Source: Ustilaginoidea virens
Lineage: Eukaryota; Ascomycota; Sordariomycetes; Hypocreales; Clavicipitaceae
Direction: 5' to 3'
NCBI RefSeq assembly: GCF_000687475.1
Contig: NC_057317.1
Span: 2,480,001-2,544,000 of the forward strand
Length of the DNA: 64,000 nucleotides
The number at the start of each line of letters is the position of its first letter. Position 1 is the first letter of the stretch. Of the stretch, positions 27,079-40,389 are shown one piece after another. Below the pieces are notes generated by a model. That model had not been told where the DNA came from. It saw only the letters and a program-made list of their open reading frames with translations, and searched no databases. The translations under genes and the position numbers were made by a program.

Positions 27079-27891
27079 CTTCGCTAGATCATAGTGATCG
27101 ACAGACTTTGAAAAGGGCTGATTCGAAAAAGGCGCCGTCAGATATAGGTGGGGGAGAGGGGAAAGCTTTGTCGGGTCGGTCCCTAAGCGAGGATGGTTTC
27201 TTGGTTTCGCAAGGCTAGGGTGGGATTCGAGGGCGAGAAAAAGTATTATCGTTTAGAAAAACGGTCTCTCATGCATTGCTTGTAGAGACACCGTTTGTGT
27301 TCCTCGACGGTTGCTTGTTCCTATGCAAGAGTTGGGCTGTCATATGTTGCAGCCAAGCTGTCCAGGATATCGCCCCCTCTGAGAGTCTGAGGCACGAACG
27401 ACGTCAGGTAGGAGGCACTTGGGTGGGGAGGTACTTTGGTACTGGTAGCCATGAGGTATCTAACCCCTAGGCGCTGAAGCTTGGGTGAATGGGCGCTAGC
27501 TTCCAAGTACATGTACCTAAGAGGTAAACACCTAGCAGATTCTGATTCCAATGGGTCTGGCCAACAATTTGCGAGCGGCAGTCTCGACTGCATTCAATCA
27601 AAACCTACCTGAGTCATTACTTGCATCCGAGAAGCGTGAGGCTAGCTGTTGTTACCTCGGCGCTTCGACTATGGAAATAGCGCCCCGAAGCCGATCAAAG
27701 GAGGCGCGGACTTGTACGAGTTCAGGAGCGGATGCTCTACATGGTTGGCACAAGTTGCATACAATACATAGGCCAGCCACATGACATCGAAATTTAGCTC
27801 TAATTATTCCCTTGTGAAATTGTACAACTAGAGAGACAGCAGGCCCCTTCTCTCTTCGTAGTTCGAGACCATGTCCGAGTATCCCAATCCC
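27079..27891. other. UBR1 promoter / QCR9 3' flank
   Basis: About 0.8 kb between tandem leftward genes. No gene recognised. Short AGGTA words near 27408, 27430 and 27520 are single and do not form a full palindrome cluster. Confidence 0.55.
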
Positions 27892-28278
27892 TTACTCCTC
27901 GTCCTCTTCGCCGCCTTGTACGTACTTGTCTCGGATGTCCTTCCATTGTCGCTGCGCAGTATTAGCATCCGCGATTCTCGTCCGCCAGCGTCGCAAGAAC
28001 TCACACCACGGTTATGGTTGTCCCACCACTTGTTGACGACATTATTAAAGCCACTGCGATGGGAGGTCAGCCGCGCAATCTGTGGGTTCCAGGTAGAAGG
28101 CAAAGGGCATACACCTCGAAAACAAAGCCAGCACCAAAAACGGCCGCCAACATGACCGAGTTCTTTCGAAACAAAACGCTATAACATTCTTCGTCAGGAA
28201 CTCTCGTTTTTGGAGCGGATACATTGAGTCGTGCTGAGATGCTTGCCTGTAGAGAGAATTGGCAATGGTCTGCGGCAT
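27892..28278 (-). CDS. QCR9: Cytochrome bc1 complex subunit 9 (QCR9)
   Basis: Four small exons: 28278-28247, 28178-28113, 28053-28005 and 27951-27892, 68 aa. QCR9 is a single-span subunit of mitochondrial respiratory complex III. The spliced protein begins MPQTIANSLY, then SVLFRKNSVMLAAVFGAGF (start of the membrane helix), VGFNNVVNKWWDNHNRG, and RQWKDIRDKY with an acidic tail EEDEE. The RN near the helix, the WDNHNRG and QWKDI blocks are diagnostic of the family. Too short per exon to appear as an open frame. Intron 1 (28246-28179, 68 nt) has a GC donor (ACAG|GCAAGC); introns 2 and 3 are GT-AG (59 and 53 nt). The alternative donor GTATCC inside intron 1 would leave a 44-nt intron and add residues not in the family. 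Divergent from PYM. Confidence 0.9.
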
Positions 28279-29208
28279 GGGCAATTAGCTCTGGACTTGG
28301 GCATCAGCATGTGGTTCAAAGGAAGAGTTTACCATTTTGACGGCTTCGTGCAGTCGAGAACTGCGATATGTGATATCCAGAGGCTATGGCCGTGAAGCGG
28401 TCGGGTAACAAGGTTGTTCGAGGTTTGGGAACGAGATTGAAAAGTCGCCGGGAAATTCGCGGTTGAACGAGGCAGATTTGGTTTGGCAGACACCTGATTG
28501 GCTGCGTGCGGCATCAGAGGGCGGCTCCATCAGAACCCGAGAAAATCCAGCGACCTCGAGCAACTGACTGTCACTCGACTTGCCCAGAGCAGGTTCTCGA
28601 TTGATCAAGTTGCATTTGGAATTTCTGCTTCTTTTCAATTTCGTTGAGCATCCATGCGGGCGTGAATTTCCGTATTTAGTTAGTAGTTGTTATTTCGAGC
28701 AAATGTCGTTTCCGTACAATGCGTAGCCTGTAAATCTTTCCGATCCGACATGTTCATGAATCAATTGTTTCCTCAACCACGGACGACCGGTAAGCTTGAC
28801 GATCAATATGCCACGTCCATTAATTAGACTTGGCATAGCCGGGGGAAGAATCCGAAGCTATACATTAATAACCGGACAGAAGAGGTGCGCCAATATCATG
28901 CATACATCATCTACTCCGTAGTAAAGTTGTCACCGATCAGACGCGGAGAGGAAGATTGGGGGGTTCGTGTCGAAGGTACCAGACCCCACGCAAAATCTAT
29001 CCCACCTGGCCACCACGCACCGAGGCCTCCTCACAAGAGATAAAGTACTGCCAATCACGGCAGCCTGTCAACACCTTTACACGCCTTGGGGCTTGGTCCC
29101 GCTGCTCACCAAATCAATTCCTGCTTGGCTATTAGATATCACTGTGTTGATTTATCTGGCCTCTTCATTCTTCTAGATCAATATCGAGACTTGTCTACCT
29201 GCTCAGAG
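28279..29208. other. Divergent promoter region, QCR9 / PYM
   Basis: Contains a TACTCCGTA word at 28913-28921 and a CCAAT box (CCAATCAC near 29051), about 155 bp upstream of the PYM start. No coding sequence recognised. Confidence 0.5.
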
Positions 29209-29793
29209 ATGCCTTCAGAAACCACGAATGCCGGCATCGTCACGGATGAAGGCAGCGGGGAGAGGCATATTCCCGAGTCTGTCCGCGCCGATGGAAGCAC
29301 TCGAAAAGCCATCAAGATTCGTCCCGGTTATCGCCCACCTGAGGATGTTGAGGTGTATAAGAACCGTACCGTCGAAGCATTTCGCGAGCGAGGTCGGAAA
29401 GTAGGCATTCCCGGGGCCGCTGGGCTACAGCAGCAAGCGGAGCAAGGCTCATCTGCCGCCACCAACAAAAATGCCAAGCGACGGGAAGCTCGAAAGAAGG
29501 CCAGGGTTGCTGGGGAAAACGATTCTGCTGTGAGCAGCAAACCAACACCAACCGAAGCACCAAAGACCGAGGAGGTCGACCCAGATGTTGAACGGGAGAG
29601 AAAGGCACGAAATCTGAAAAAGAAGTTGAAGCAGGCAAAGGAGCTAAAGAACAAAAAGGACGATGGGGAGACTCTTTTGCCAGAGCAGATTGCCAAGGTG
29701 ATCAAAATAAACGAGCTGATTCGAGAATTGAGCGCGCTGGGCTTGGATGCTGAGGGCGAAGCCAAAACATTGTCATCTGCCGAGCCCTCGTAA
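29209..29793 (+). CDS. PYM1: PYM / Within-bgcn: exon-junction-complex disassembly factor
   Basis: Single exon, 194 aa. PYM binds the Mago-Y14 dimer and helps remove exon junction complexes from translated mRNA in the cytoplasm. The N-terminal Mago-binding motif is clear: GIVTDEGSGERHIPESVRAD, then GSTRKAIKIRPGYRPPEDV and VYKNR (about residues 8-55). The rest is charged: a KRREARKKARV segment and a coiled-coil-like Lys/Glu region (RKARNLKKKLKQAKELKNKK) ending in a conserved EQIAKVIKINELIRELSALG helix. An upstream in-frame extension exists, but the Met at 29209 gives the usual family N-terminus. A functional PYM fits the intron-containing genes around it. Confidence 0.9.
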   Translation: MPSETTNAGIVTDEGSGERHIPESVRADGSTRKAIKIRPGYRPPEDVEVYKNRTVEAFRERGRKVGIPGAAGLQQQAEQGSSAATNKNAKRREARKKARVAGENDSAVSSKPTPTEAPKTEEVDPDVERERKARNLKKKLKQAKELKNKKDDGETLLPEQIAKVIKINELIRELSALGLDAEGEAKTLSSAEPS

Positions 29794-30719
29794 CCGACAC
29801 GAGAAGGGTACGAATAAGAGAGATGCGGTTTGGAAGACGGCAAATCCTATGTCGATTGTGTACATGCCATACAGTCGAGCCTCCAATTTCTGGGCTCTGG
29901 TATCTAATGATCCTCCATCTGTTACCGGCTTATGCCAGGAAAACATTCACATGGCCCCCTAATGCAGCTTTGGGTTGGTCCACACACACATTATCTTCCC
30001 TTATTGCGGTCAGTGCTACTCGATGAAGAGGCTCAACTTGGCAGTGTCTCATTCTATGCCAGGTCACAGCAGTGCTGGGCTTGTTGTGGCGAGCATAGGT
30101 GGATTGTCTATGTTGTCCGTCTCTGCTACGAAATGGAATATCAGCCGGGACGTCACCATCGTGCCGGACCGCGGCTTGGAATTTTGGTTCCAGCCCCTAG
30201 GCTATCTAGAAACGAAGAGACAGTATGTGTTGAGACAGAGCAATAGGGCAGGCAATGCCTCATGCCTAGCCTGCAATGATGCGGGTCCTAAATTAGCATG
30301 CATCGCGATGGAGTTCATAGTCAGAAGAGCCGAGCTCTGTTGGATGATTTCATGCATAGGTTACACTGTTACACTAATCCGTGGTCGATCAGCACTTTGA
30401 AAACAAGAAATTTGGAACATCCCATTTCTAGGGTAGCGCGAGCGCACCAAGCTATGCCGACCTTTTCCCGGCCCCCGTAAGCTTTGCTGGACGCGGTGGG
30501 TCTTTTGAAGGCTCCAGCGCGTGAGGTAAGCTTCATGTTTCCATCGACGCACCGTGGATAGCTAGCCCGATTGATTTATCATACTTGTAGAACAGCATCT
30601 AGCACTTGGTCCCTGCCTCGAACCAACGCCGCACCCAAGGGCTTACTTGATGCGGTAGTTCACTGCCTGTTTATCATAGGGGAACAACATACATCGAACA
30701 AAGCACCGGCCCTGCAATC
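29794..30719. other. Intergenic region PYM / RPT4
   Basis: PYM 3' flank and RPT4 promoter in tandem. Open frames of 60-140 codons on the + strand show no family resemblance. No repeats of note. Confidence 0.5.
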
Positions 30720-32104
30720 ATGACACCAGAAGAAGAGCGTCAAGCCGCCCTTGATTCCTACCGAAATAAGCTCATCGAGTCGCGAGAATGGGAGGCCAAG
30801 CTGAAGAATCTTCGTCTAGAGATAAAAGAGCTTCAAAAAGAGTTTGACAGAACAGAGGATAACATAAAAGCTCTGCAGAGCGTTGGACAAATCATTGGCG
30901 AGGTCTTGAAGCAGCTTGATGACGAGAGATGTACTACGACCACACCGTTGCTCTCGAAGCACAAAAAATTCAAGGCAACGCTCATACTAACATCTGGCTG
31001 CAACAGTTATCGTCAAGGCTTCATCGGGTCCTCGATATGTCGTCGGTTGCAGGTCCAAGGTGGACAAGGAAAAATTGAAGCAGGGTACTCGCGTTGCTCT
31101 CGACATGACGACCCTTACAATCATGCGCATGCTTCCCCGGGAAGTCGATCCTCTTGTATATAACATGTCGCTAGAAGACCCCGGCCAAGTTAGTTTCGCT
31201 GGCATCGGTGGTTTGAACGACCAGATTCGAGAGCTGAGAGAAGTTATTGAGTTGCCGTTGAAGAATCCTGAGCTGTTCATGCGAGTCGGCATTAAGCCTC
31301 CAAAAGGCGTGCTGTTATACGGACCGCCTGGAACTGGCAAGACTCTTCTGGCCAGAGCAGTAGCGAGTAGTCTGGAGACCAATTTCCTAAAAGGTATGTG
31401 CTGTTCCGCCCTCACATTTCTCCCAAAGCCCTCGAGAGTTTCGGCAGTGATATTTACGTGTGCAGTTGTCTCATCGGCCATTGTGGATAAGTACATTGGT
31501 GAATCTGCACGGCTCATCCGCGAAATGTTCGGCTACGCCAAAGAACACGAACCCTGCATCATTTTCATGGACGAAATTGATGCTATTGGTGGCCGTCGAT
31601 TTTCCGAGGGTACCAGTGCCGACCGAGAAATCCAGCGTACTCTGATGGAGCTTCTGAATCAACTCGATGGCTTTGATTACCTGGGCAAGACGAAAATCAT
31701 CATGGCTACCAACAGACCCGATACGCTGGACCCTGCCTTGCTGCGTGCGGGACGTCTGGATCGTAAGATTGAGATACCTCTGCCCAACGAGGTTGGGCGG
31801 TTAGAGATTCTCAAGATCCACGCTCAAAGTGTAGTCACCGATGGAGACATTGATTTTGAAAGCGTGGTCAAGATGAGCGACGGACTGAATGGGGCTGATT
31901 TAAGAAACGTGGTGACTGAAGCGTAAGTGAAGCAGGGTGTGGCACGGACTAAGAGGACGGCCCAAGCTAACAAGTGCATGCAGCGGTTTGTTTGCCATCA
32001 AAGACTATAGAGATTCAGTTAATCAGGATGACTTTAACAAGGCAGTTCGGAAGATGTCTGAAGCCAAGAAATTAGAAGGCAAGCTGGAGTACCAGAAGCT
32101 GTAA
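30720..32104 (+). CDS. RPT4: 26S proteasome regulatory ATPase RPT4 (PSMC6)
   Basis: Four exons: 30720-30930, 31007-31393, 31466-31922 and 31984-32104, 391 aa. Rpt4 is one of six AAA ATPases in the 19S base that unfold substrates and open the 20S gate. It has an N-terminal coiled coil (about 10-65), an OB-like segment ([20 protein letters not shown]), Walker A GPPGTGKT at 176-183, the [17 protein letters not shown] pore region, Walker B IIFMDEID at about 231-238, [20 protein letters not shown] and the sensor/arginine region ([18 protein letters not shown]). It ends [12 protein letters not shown], as in Rpt4 rather than HbYX-bearing subunits. All introns are GT-AG. Intron 2 (31394-31465, 72 nt) is a multiple of three and free of in-frame stops. 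A residue seen as Pro in relatives is Ala here ([10 protein letters not shown]). Confidence 0.97.
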
Positions 32105-32266
32105 TGGGATTTCTAGAAGTCTACGTTTGGCAAATGGTAGAACTGGTATGTACTCGGGTTAGGTTACAAGCCGACTTGGTCCTTTTTGGCTGAGCGAGTT
32201 GCATCAACTGGGGATTCTTGAGGGCATCTTTACGCTGTCTCTAAATGGATGGCTCTCATGGCGCCC

Positions 32267-32267
<1 letters not shown>

Positions 32268-32308
<41 letters not shown>
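32268..32308. repeat. 41-bp poly-A run
   Basis: Perfect A run about 165 bp after the RPT4 stop. It is too far downstream and too long to be a genomic copy of a normal RPT4 tail, and there is no sign of retroposition such as target duplications. Confidence 0.93.
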
Positions 32309-32310
<2 letters not shown>

Positions 32311-32884
32311 ACGCCTGCGAAGTGTGATGTGCGGTGCAAACACGTGTTTTCTGTCTCTCTCTTTCTCTCTTTTTTTTTTTTTTTTTCCCCCGTCAAGTAG
32401 CATACCTCGTGCCCTGGGTGCATGCACGCTTCATCAGATAACCCCCCCCCCCATGTTGACCTGCGACTTGAGGCGCGCTTCAAAGGAAGTTTGGGGGTTG
32501 CGGTAGCATCTACAGATGTACTGCATTTGTAAGCAGGAGGAAGTCGTGGCCCTGAAGGAAGACTTCTGCTTTCATTGACGAGGTGTGGATACCGCAGCAG
32601 TTCTCCGTGGAGTACTCCGTACCCGGTTGACAACCAGCGGTTACGCATCCGAGAGCCGGGGGTCCAGGAAGCCGTATCGAGGCCGCCTTGTTGCTATTAA
32701 TGGATAAATGGGATATGCGTCGGGTGGGGTAGTGAGGCTGTGAAAGGGAAGCACGATCGGCTGTGCATTGATTGACATGGGTGTGGGCACTGGGCAGGGC
32801 AAGCCCGGGCAACGATGATATTTGAAGGGGTAAGTGAAATGGGCCAGGCACTTGCAAGTATTGAGGTCAGGACACAGGACTCAG

Positions 32885-32960
32885 TAAGTACCTTTCATGT
32901 AGGTAGGTATGTACCTGCCTACCTTATCTACCATACCTTAGGTACCTAGGTGGTAGGGTA
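32885..32960. repeat. GGTACC/CCTAGG palindrome cluster
   Basis: AGTACCTTT...GTAGGTAGGTATGTACCTGCC...CTTAGGTACCTAGGTGG: several interleaved copies of GGTACCT and CCTAGG words. Confidence 0.85.
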
Positions 32961-33899
32961 AATGCTGGTGAACCAGAGTGGCAAGTCAGCAACGATAACC
33001 ATCATGCACCACGCGAATGTGCATGCTGAATACGAAACATGACATTCACGGTGGGACCTGGCCAAGAGGGGACCACTGGCACTTGGCACCTAGGATCTGT
33101 CTGATATTTTGATTCTTGCTGAAAACGTCATCTTATGGCACCTTGTCCAGATCTGATTAAAGGGAAAGACATCATTCATTTGATTGCTTTTGCTGTTTTG
33201 TCGTCCGTTGCCTAAACTTGAGACCTTGGAAGGAGGTACCTCCTGACCAGGCCGGTACTGGATTACCTGAAGCCTGACAGTAGACGTAGCACAGGCACAT
33301 GCATACTGTCTGGTGGCAGAGTAGAGCGCTGTAATAAGTGCCCTGGTACCTAAGCCCAGGACTGGTCTGGTAGGAGGAACTTTTGAAGTCTCCACAACCC
33401 GGGACCTGGAAGTTGACATTGTGCCAACTTTCAAGCTTAATTCTGCAAGATGCCATCTGACATCTGACATTGGCTTGAGCCAACGTTGATGCACGCGCTC
33501 TCCGATCTGAAGCGGATTGCCGTTCTGGCCACTCCTGCGATTTTCGGTCTGCCGTTTCGCCTGTGCTGCTTATTCGGCCACGCGGAACGAAGCCTTGACG
33601 AACAGACAGACCAGATGCCTCCCCTGCTCTAGGCGCCTAGGCGCCTTTATACGCCTGAGGTACCCGTGTCCCTTCATAACATATCAGCCCACCTGGTACA
33701 AGACGCAACGAGAAACCAACAAAGCATGCACAAATCCAGACGTATTGAAGTGCTCTTGTTATTCTTCTCTTTTGCATCTATTCATTTATTTGATTTATTT
33801 TTTCTACCCTGTGCGATTGTCTGGACAAAGGATTGAGTCACTATGTTGTGGTGTAAGCCAAAGTCGGTTGCTCGGCTCACCAGCAAGAAAGACGATAGG

Positions 33900-34065
33900 A
33901 TACCTAGGTACATAGGTAGGTACCTGGGAGCTAGTGCCTGCATCCACCCACCTCACATCCCTAATCCCGTCGTCGAACCAGACAACTTCCAGCCTACAGT
34001 AGGTACCTGGTATCTGATGAACAAGTACCTTAGGTACCTACCTAGGTACCTAACGTACCCAGGCT
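33900..34065. repeat. GGTACC/CCTAGG palindrome clusters
   Basis: Two close clusters (33900-33932 and 34001-34065) built from TACCTAGGTAC and GGTACCTACCTAGGTACC, with a third one at 33628-33664 containing GGCGCCTAGGCGCC. Confidence 0.85.
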
Positions 34066-34534
34066 GTAGGCTGTGAGCCCCTCAGCCATGACGACGTACC
34101 AACAAGCCAACGAATGCACTTGTCAAATTGGCTGCCCTGGCCCCGTTTGCTCGTTCGTGCCCTGACCAGACACAGACAGGTGGCCCCTTCCTACGTTGAC
34201 ATGGGACCCCCTCCCTCCTTCCTCTCCAAAGCCCCCACAGGCTGAAGCTGAGCCCCAAGCCTCAAACCACAGTGCTCCATGTCTTTTCCTGGCCACCGGA
34301 CTCCCCTGTTGCTCTGCCCTGACTCGGCCTGCCAGGCTTACGCTACGCCATCATCCTCCCCACCCATACATAAATCAAACAGCTTTCTTCATGACTTTAT
34401 TTTCTACTTTCCAATCATCTCCCGCCAGTCCTCATTTGCCGTCATTGTCTTGCCTTTGCCTCTTTTACATCAAGCTTGTCCTCGTTTCCTTCTGCGCACC
34501 GCCATAAATCCTTCAGCAGACCGGCAAATTCACA

Positions 34535-37086
<2,552 letters not shown>

Positions 37087-37594
37087 AGACACAAACCCGG
37101 TGTTCAGGTGATGTAACGGCTGCGTTGGTAATGTGTCCCGCTGGCGTGTCACAGTGGCTCCATCTGAATAGTTGTGGCCTCGTCAACGAGCCGGGACGAC
37201 TCTCTGCATGCATGGTACAACTGCACGTGTTTAGTGGCGACGTTGAATGGGGTAATGGGCAGCTCTACTGTTTCTTGCTTGTATTTTGCCTTTTTTACAA
37301 ACGACTTAGCGATTTTGGGATGCAGGAATCACACTGCGACTTTGATGATAATAATTGCCTCAACCTGGGGATCAGGCGACTGACGGGAGGGAATGGGGCA
37401 AACAATATGCACTTGCGAGCTTTCTCCTTGGAAAGCCTATGATGTTTTATGGATAGCTATGTACCAAAACACAGCGAGAGCGAACAAGTCTAGTGCGGGA
37501 AGGCCCTTTGGAATGTGTGATGGGTGAGCAGCCAACGATGGGAATTGTCATTTCATCATCAATATCTATGCCACGGGAGACAATACTACTCGCT

Positions 37595-37645
<51 letters not shown>

Positions 37646-37948
37646 GTCTCTCCCTCTTTTTTTTTTTTTTTTTTTCTTCCCGTGAAAGGGGAGGCTGCGA
37701 GAGATGGGACAGACAGACGATATTTGCCTCACACATCGAAGAAAGCTTGCGGAGCCACAAGGAAGCATTTTGCAGTCAATGTGCTCATCTTACAGGCGTA
37801 ACAGGGCAGACCGATACAATGAAACAAACAGAGTCCAGATCCGTGGATTGATACCGAACGATGGGAAAACGTATGAGACTGATGCGTCGTCGTCACCTTT
37901 GGCTGCTGGCTGAATCATTATTAGGACAAGACCAGAGTGAAGATGGAA
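37087..37948. other. Convergent 3' region, GFA1 / PRE4
   Basis: Contains a long (CT)n tract at about 37599-37655 followed by a T run near 37658-37675. No gene recognised; 3' UTRs of both neighbours are expected here. Confidence 0.6.
37599..37675. repeat. (CT)n microsatellite plus T run
   Basis: About 25 CT units with a few TTCT interruptions, running into a T-only stretch. Confidence 0.9.
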
Positions 37949-38924
37949 CTAGACCGTCTGAGTTCCGTATCCCTTGATTCTGTCTGCAAAAGCCCAGCTC
38001 TGGTTTTCCAGCTTCTCGTCCTCACTCATGTCGACCCCGTCTTTGGTGACGACAGCTAGCGAGTAGCTGTCCAAGCTTCTGGCATCTCGGTAGAAAAGGA
38101 CCTTCATGCACTCCTTGATGACATTGACAGCCTCTTGGCGCGTAAGTTTTGCCGCTGACTCCTCGTCGGGTGCGTAGCGACGCATTATGGGTTGTGCGAG
38201 CATGGCGCCAAAGCCGGTGGCAAGACTGGGGGAAGAATACGTGGTTCCCAGTAGGTCGGTAGCAGCGAGGAAAGGGGTACCGGCATCGTCCAGGCCGGCC
38301 ACAAGGAGGTGGTTCCACAGAGGATCGAATTTGGATCTGCGACGGTAGAGCAGTTTGGACAGGTAACGATGAAGGTTCGAGGCATTGAGGCGCGCCGCGT
38401 CAGGAGAGTCATATGCCTCGGCGAGAGCGAGCTCCGTCAGATGCCGGTCGATGTACTGCATGTCGGAGACGTCGCCGCTGAAGCCGACGACAGAGGCGTT
38501 GGCGAAAGAGCGCAAGCGTTTGACGTTGGTAAAGCGGGCAAGAGAGCCGTACGAAGCTGTGCGGTGGAAAAGGGGTCAGGAACGGGACTCGGTGATCGAG
38601 TCAACGGAAGATGGGGGGGGGGGGGGGGGGGGGGGGGTTGGTGGATGAAAAGAAGGCCGGCCCAAGAACCCAACGTACCTAGGTTGTCGGCGGCAATGAC
38701 GACGCCATCCTTGAACTTGATGGCGACGACAGATGTTCCTGTGACGATGGGCTGCTGCGTATGCGTCGCGGGGCCGTTCTTGTGCATGAAGGAGGTGTCG
38801 TAGGCGCCGTAGACGTCGTCTCTGGGCTGTGCGATGAGATCAGTAACCTGGCGGGAGGGACGGACAAGTTGGCCCAATGGGTGATGGGACATACTCGACC
38901 CCAAGCTTGCGGTCTGTGATCCAT
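37949..38924 (-). CDS. PRE4: 20S proteasome subunit beta type 7 (PRE4 / PSMB4)
   Basis: Three exons: 38924-38895, 38826-38679 and 38556-37949, 261 aa. It is a non-catalytic beta-ring subunit of the 20S core. The N-terminus [20 protein letters not shown] is the usual fungal form. [30 protein letters not shown] follows, with Thr present but lacking the active-site context of beta1/2/5. Further family blocks are [37 protein letters not shown] and [20 protein letters not shown], and a C-terminal extension that in Pre4 homologues reaches across to beta1 of the other ring. Exon 1 ends at a phase-0 GTATGT donor. Intron 2 (38678-38557) contains a 25-nt homopolymer (38613-38637). An in-frame upstream extension exists but has no family support. 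Divergent from the mitochondrial HMG gene; RPT4 is 6 kb away. Confidence 0.95.
38613..38637. repeat. 25-bp poly-G run inside PRE4 intron 2
   Basis: An uninterrupted G run on the + strand (C on the transcript) between the second and third PRE4 exons; same length as the cot-1 intron run. Confidence 0.93.
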
Positions 38925-39478
38925 GTCTGGTAGCAAGACGGCTACGGAAGGGGGAAGAAGCAGAGATTTGAGTAAGTGGAGGGATTGCCAAAATGGCGGC
39001 CGGGGTCCGAGTTGGATGGGTGAGTGAGAGATGAGAGCAGGGTGTGAGCAGCGATTCTGACGAAGATGATGATGAGCTTGTGGTTGCTGGTGGTTGCTGA
39101 TGGTTTGACTTTGTGCAGCCTTGGCCAAGGTAGCAGCAGCACCACGCTCTCTGTTAGCAGTGCAGGGGAGTACTTTGTACGTGGTGACTTGTTTGTTTGG
39201 TGTGGCGCGTTCAAGGGGAGCCTAGATTACAGCATCAGATTACATAAGCCCCCGTTTTCGCTCTGATTTTCTGCTTGATTTTCTGATTGATTTCTGTGGG
39301 GGTTGCAGTCATGCCAGGAGGTCACAGGTGGTAGGCCACCTACCTCCCGATACCTCCCTAGGAGGTAGGAGGCAGGTACCCAAGGCATCTTTGCTAAGGA
39401 AACCTGGCACGTACTGAGGGCAGACAGGTACGTAGAGGTACGAAAGTCTACCAGCGGACTCCGGAGTGCTCCGTCGAG

Positions 39479-39518
39479 ACGACAGCCGCGACAGCCGCGA
39501 CAGCCGCGACAGCCGCGA
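39479..39518. repeat. 9-bp tandem repeat (GACAGCCGC)
   Basis: Four perfect copies of GACAGCCGC, followed about 15 bp later by alternating CG sequence. Confidence 0.88.
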
Positions 39519-40015
39519 CCGCCCGGAGGACACACGCGCGCGCGCGTCAAGCGTCAAGCCTGAGTTTGGTGACGGACGACATGGGCCTCCAAAACGTGTC
39601 TATGACAGCTGTTGTGCTATGCACGAAGGCACCATGAACTGCTCCAACTGAGCCTTCACGCGTGGGCGACTCTTGCCGCCAAGTTTTTTTTTTTCATTTT
39701 TTATCGTATATAAAAAAAAGGGGGTGCGTAACTCGAGGGAATGTCGATGACAATTCTTCGTCGCTGGTGATGATGGCTTGCCCTTATTTTAATTACTTGC
39801 ACGTCACAAAGTCCCAGCAGTCAAAAAAAAGAAAAGAAGAGAAAACAAGGGGCCACCTGTGGGCTGCAAGGGGCTGGGTATTGATGTAAGCTGTCGCCTA
39901 CGGAGCAGCTGTCGCGAAAGGAGGGGGCCACGCGTGACGTTGTGTTTACGCCGTACGGTCAGTGGGTGGCTGACTGGCTGGAGAGTTGTACGGATTAGGA
40001 GGGAGGTCAACGGAA

Positions 40016-40125
40016 AGGTACCTTCGTACCGAAGGTAGGTCAGGTCGGTAGGTACCTGGTTAGGTACCTCCTAACCTAAGGTAAGATAAGGTAGGAGGCA
40101 CGAGGTACATACACAGGTACCTGGA
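40016..40125. repeat. GGTACC palindrome cluster
   Basis: Several interleaved words: AAGGTACCTTCG, GGTAGGTACCTGGTTAGGTACC, TAACCTAAGGTAAG and CAGGTACCTGG. About 270 bp upstream of the HMG-protein start. Confidence 0.85.
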
Positions 40126-40389
40126 GAGCTTCTCCCCTCTTGCGGAACATGTGACCTAACTCGCGTCCCAGCAAACCCCCAGCCGCCGCCATTCATTCCC
40201 ATCCCCAACATCCCCAAAGTGTCGTCAGATTCTTCGTTTGTCTTGCGCGCGAGCACCAGCACCAGCACCAGCACCACAAGAAGCCTGGTTCAGCTCAAGT
40301 TCATCTCGAGTCAGCCCCTCGCTGGACCTGGTAACCCGTCTTCGTTGACAAATACCACCACACCGGGAAAACAGGCCAACTTTGTAACC

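Larger units (their letters stand above)
32105..34534. other. 2.4-kb intergenic region upstream of GFA1
   Basis: Holds a 41-bp A run (32268-32308), a T run near 32370-32387, a TACTCCGTA-type word near 32610, and GGTACC/CCTAGG palindrome clusters at 32885-32960, 33628-33664, 33900-33932 and 34001-34065. The 3' part (34290-34500) is pyrimidine-rich, as expected for a strong fungal promoter. No gene recognised. Confidence 0.55.
38925..40389. other. Divergent promoter region, PRE4 / mitochondrial HMG protein
   Basis: Includes an AGGTA/TACCT-rich stretch at 39340-39445, a 9-bp GACAGCCGC tandem array at 39479-39518 followed by CG-alternating CACGCGCGCGCGCG, and a strong GGTACC cluster at 40016-40125. 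No credible gene found. Confidence 0.55.

Noticed and set aside
32268..32308. 41-bp A run as a retroposed poly-A tail
   Set aside because: No coding remnant, target-site duplication or LINE-like sequence precedes it; similar runs of T, G and C occur across the window.
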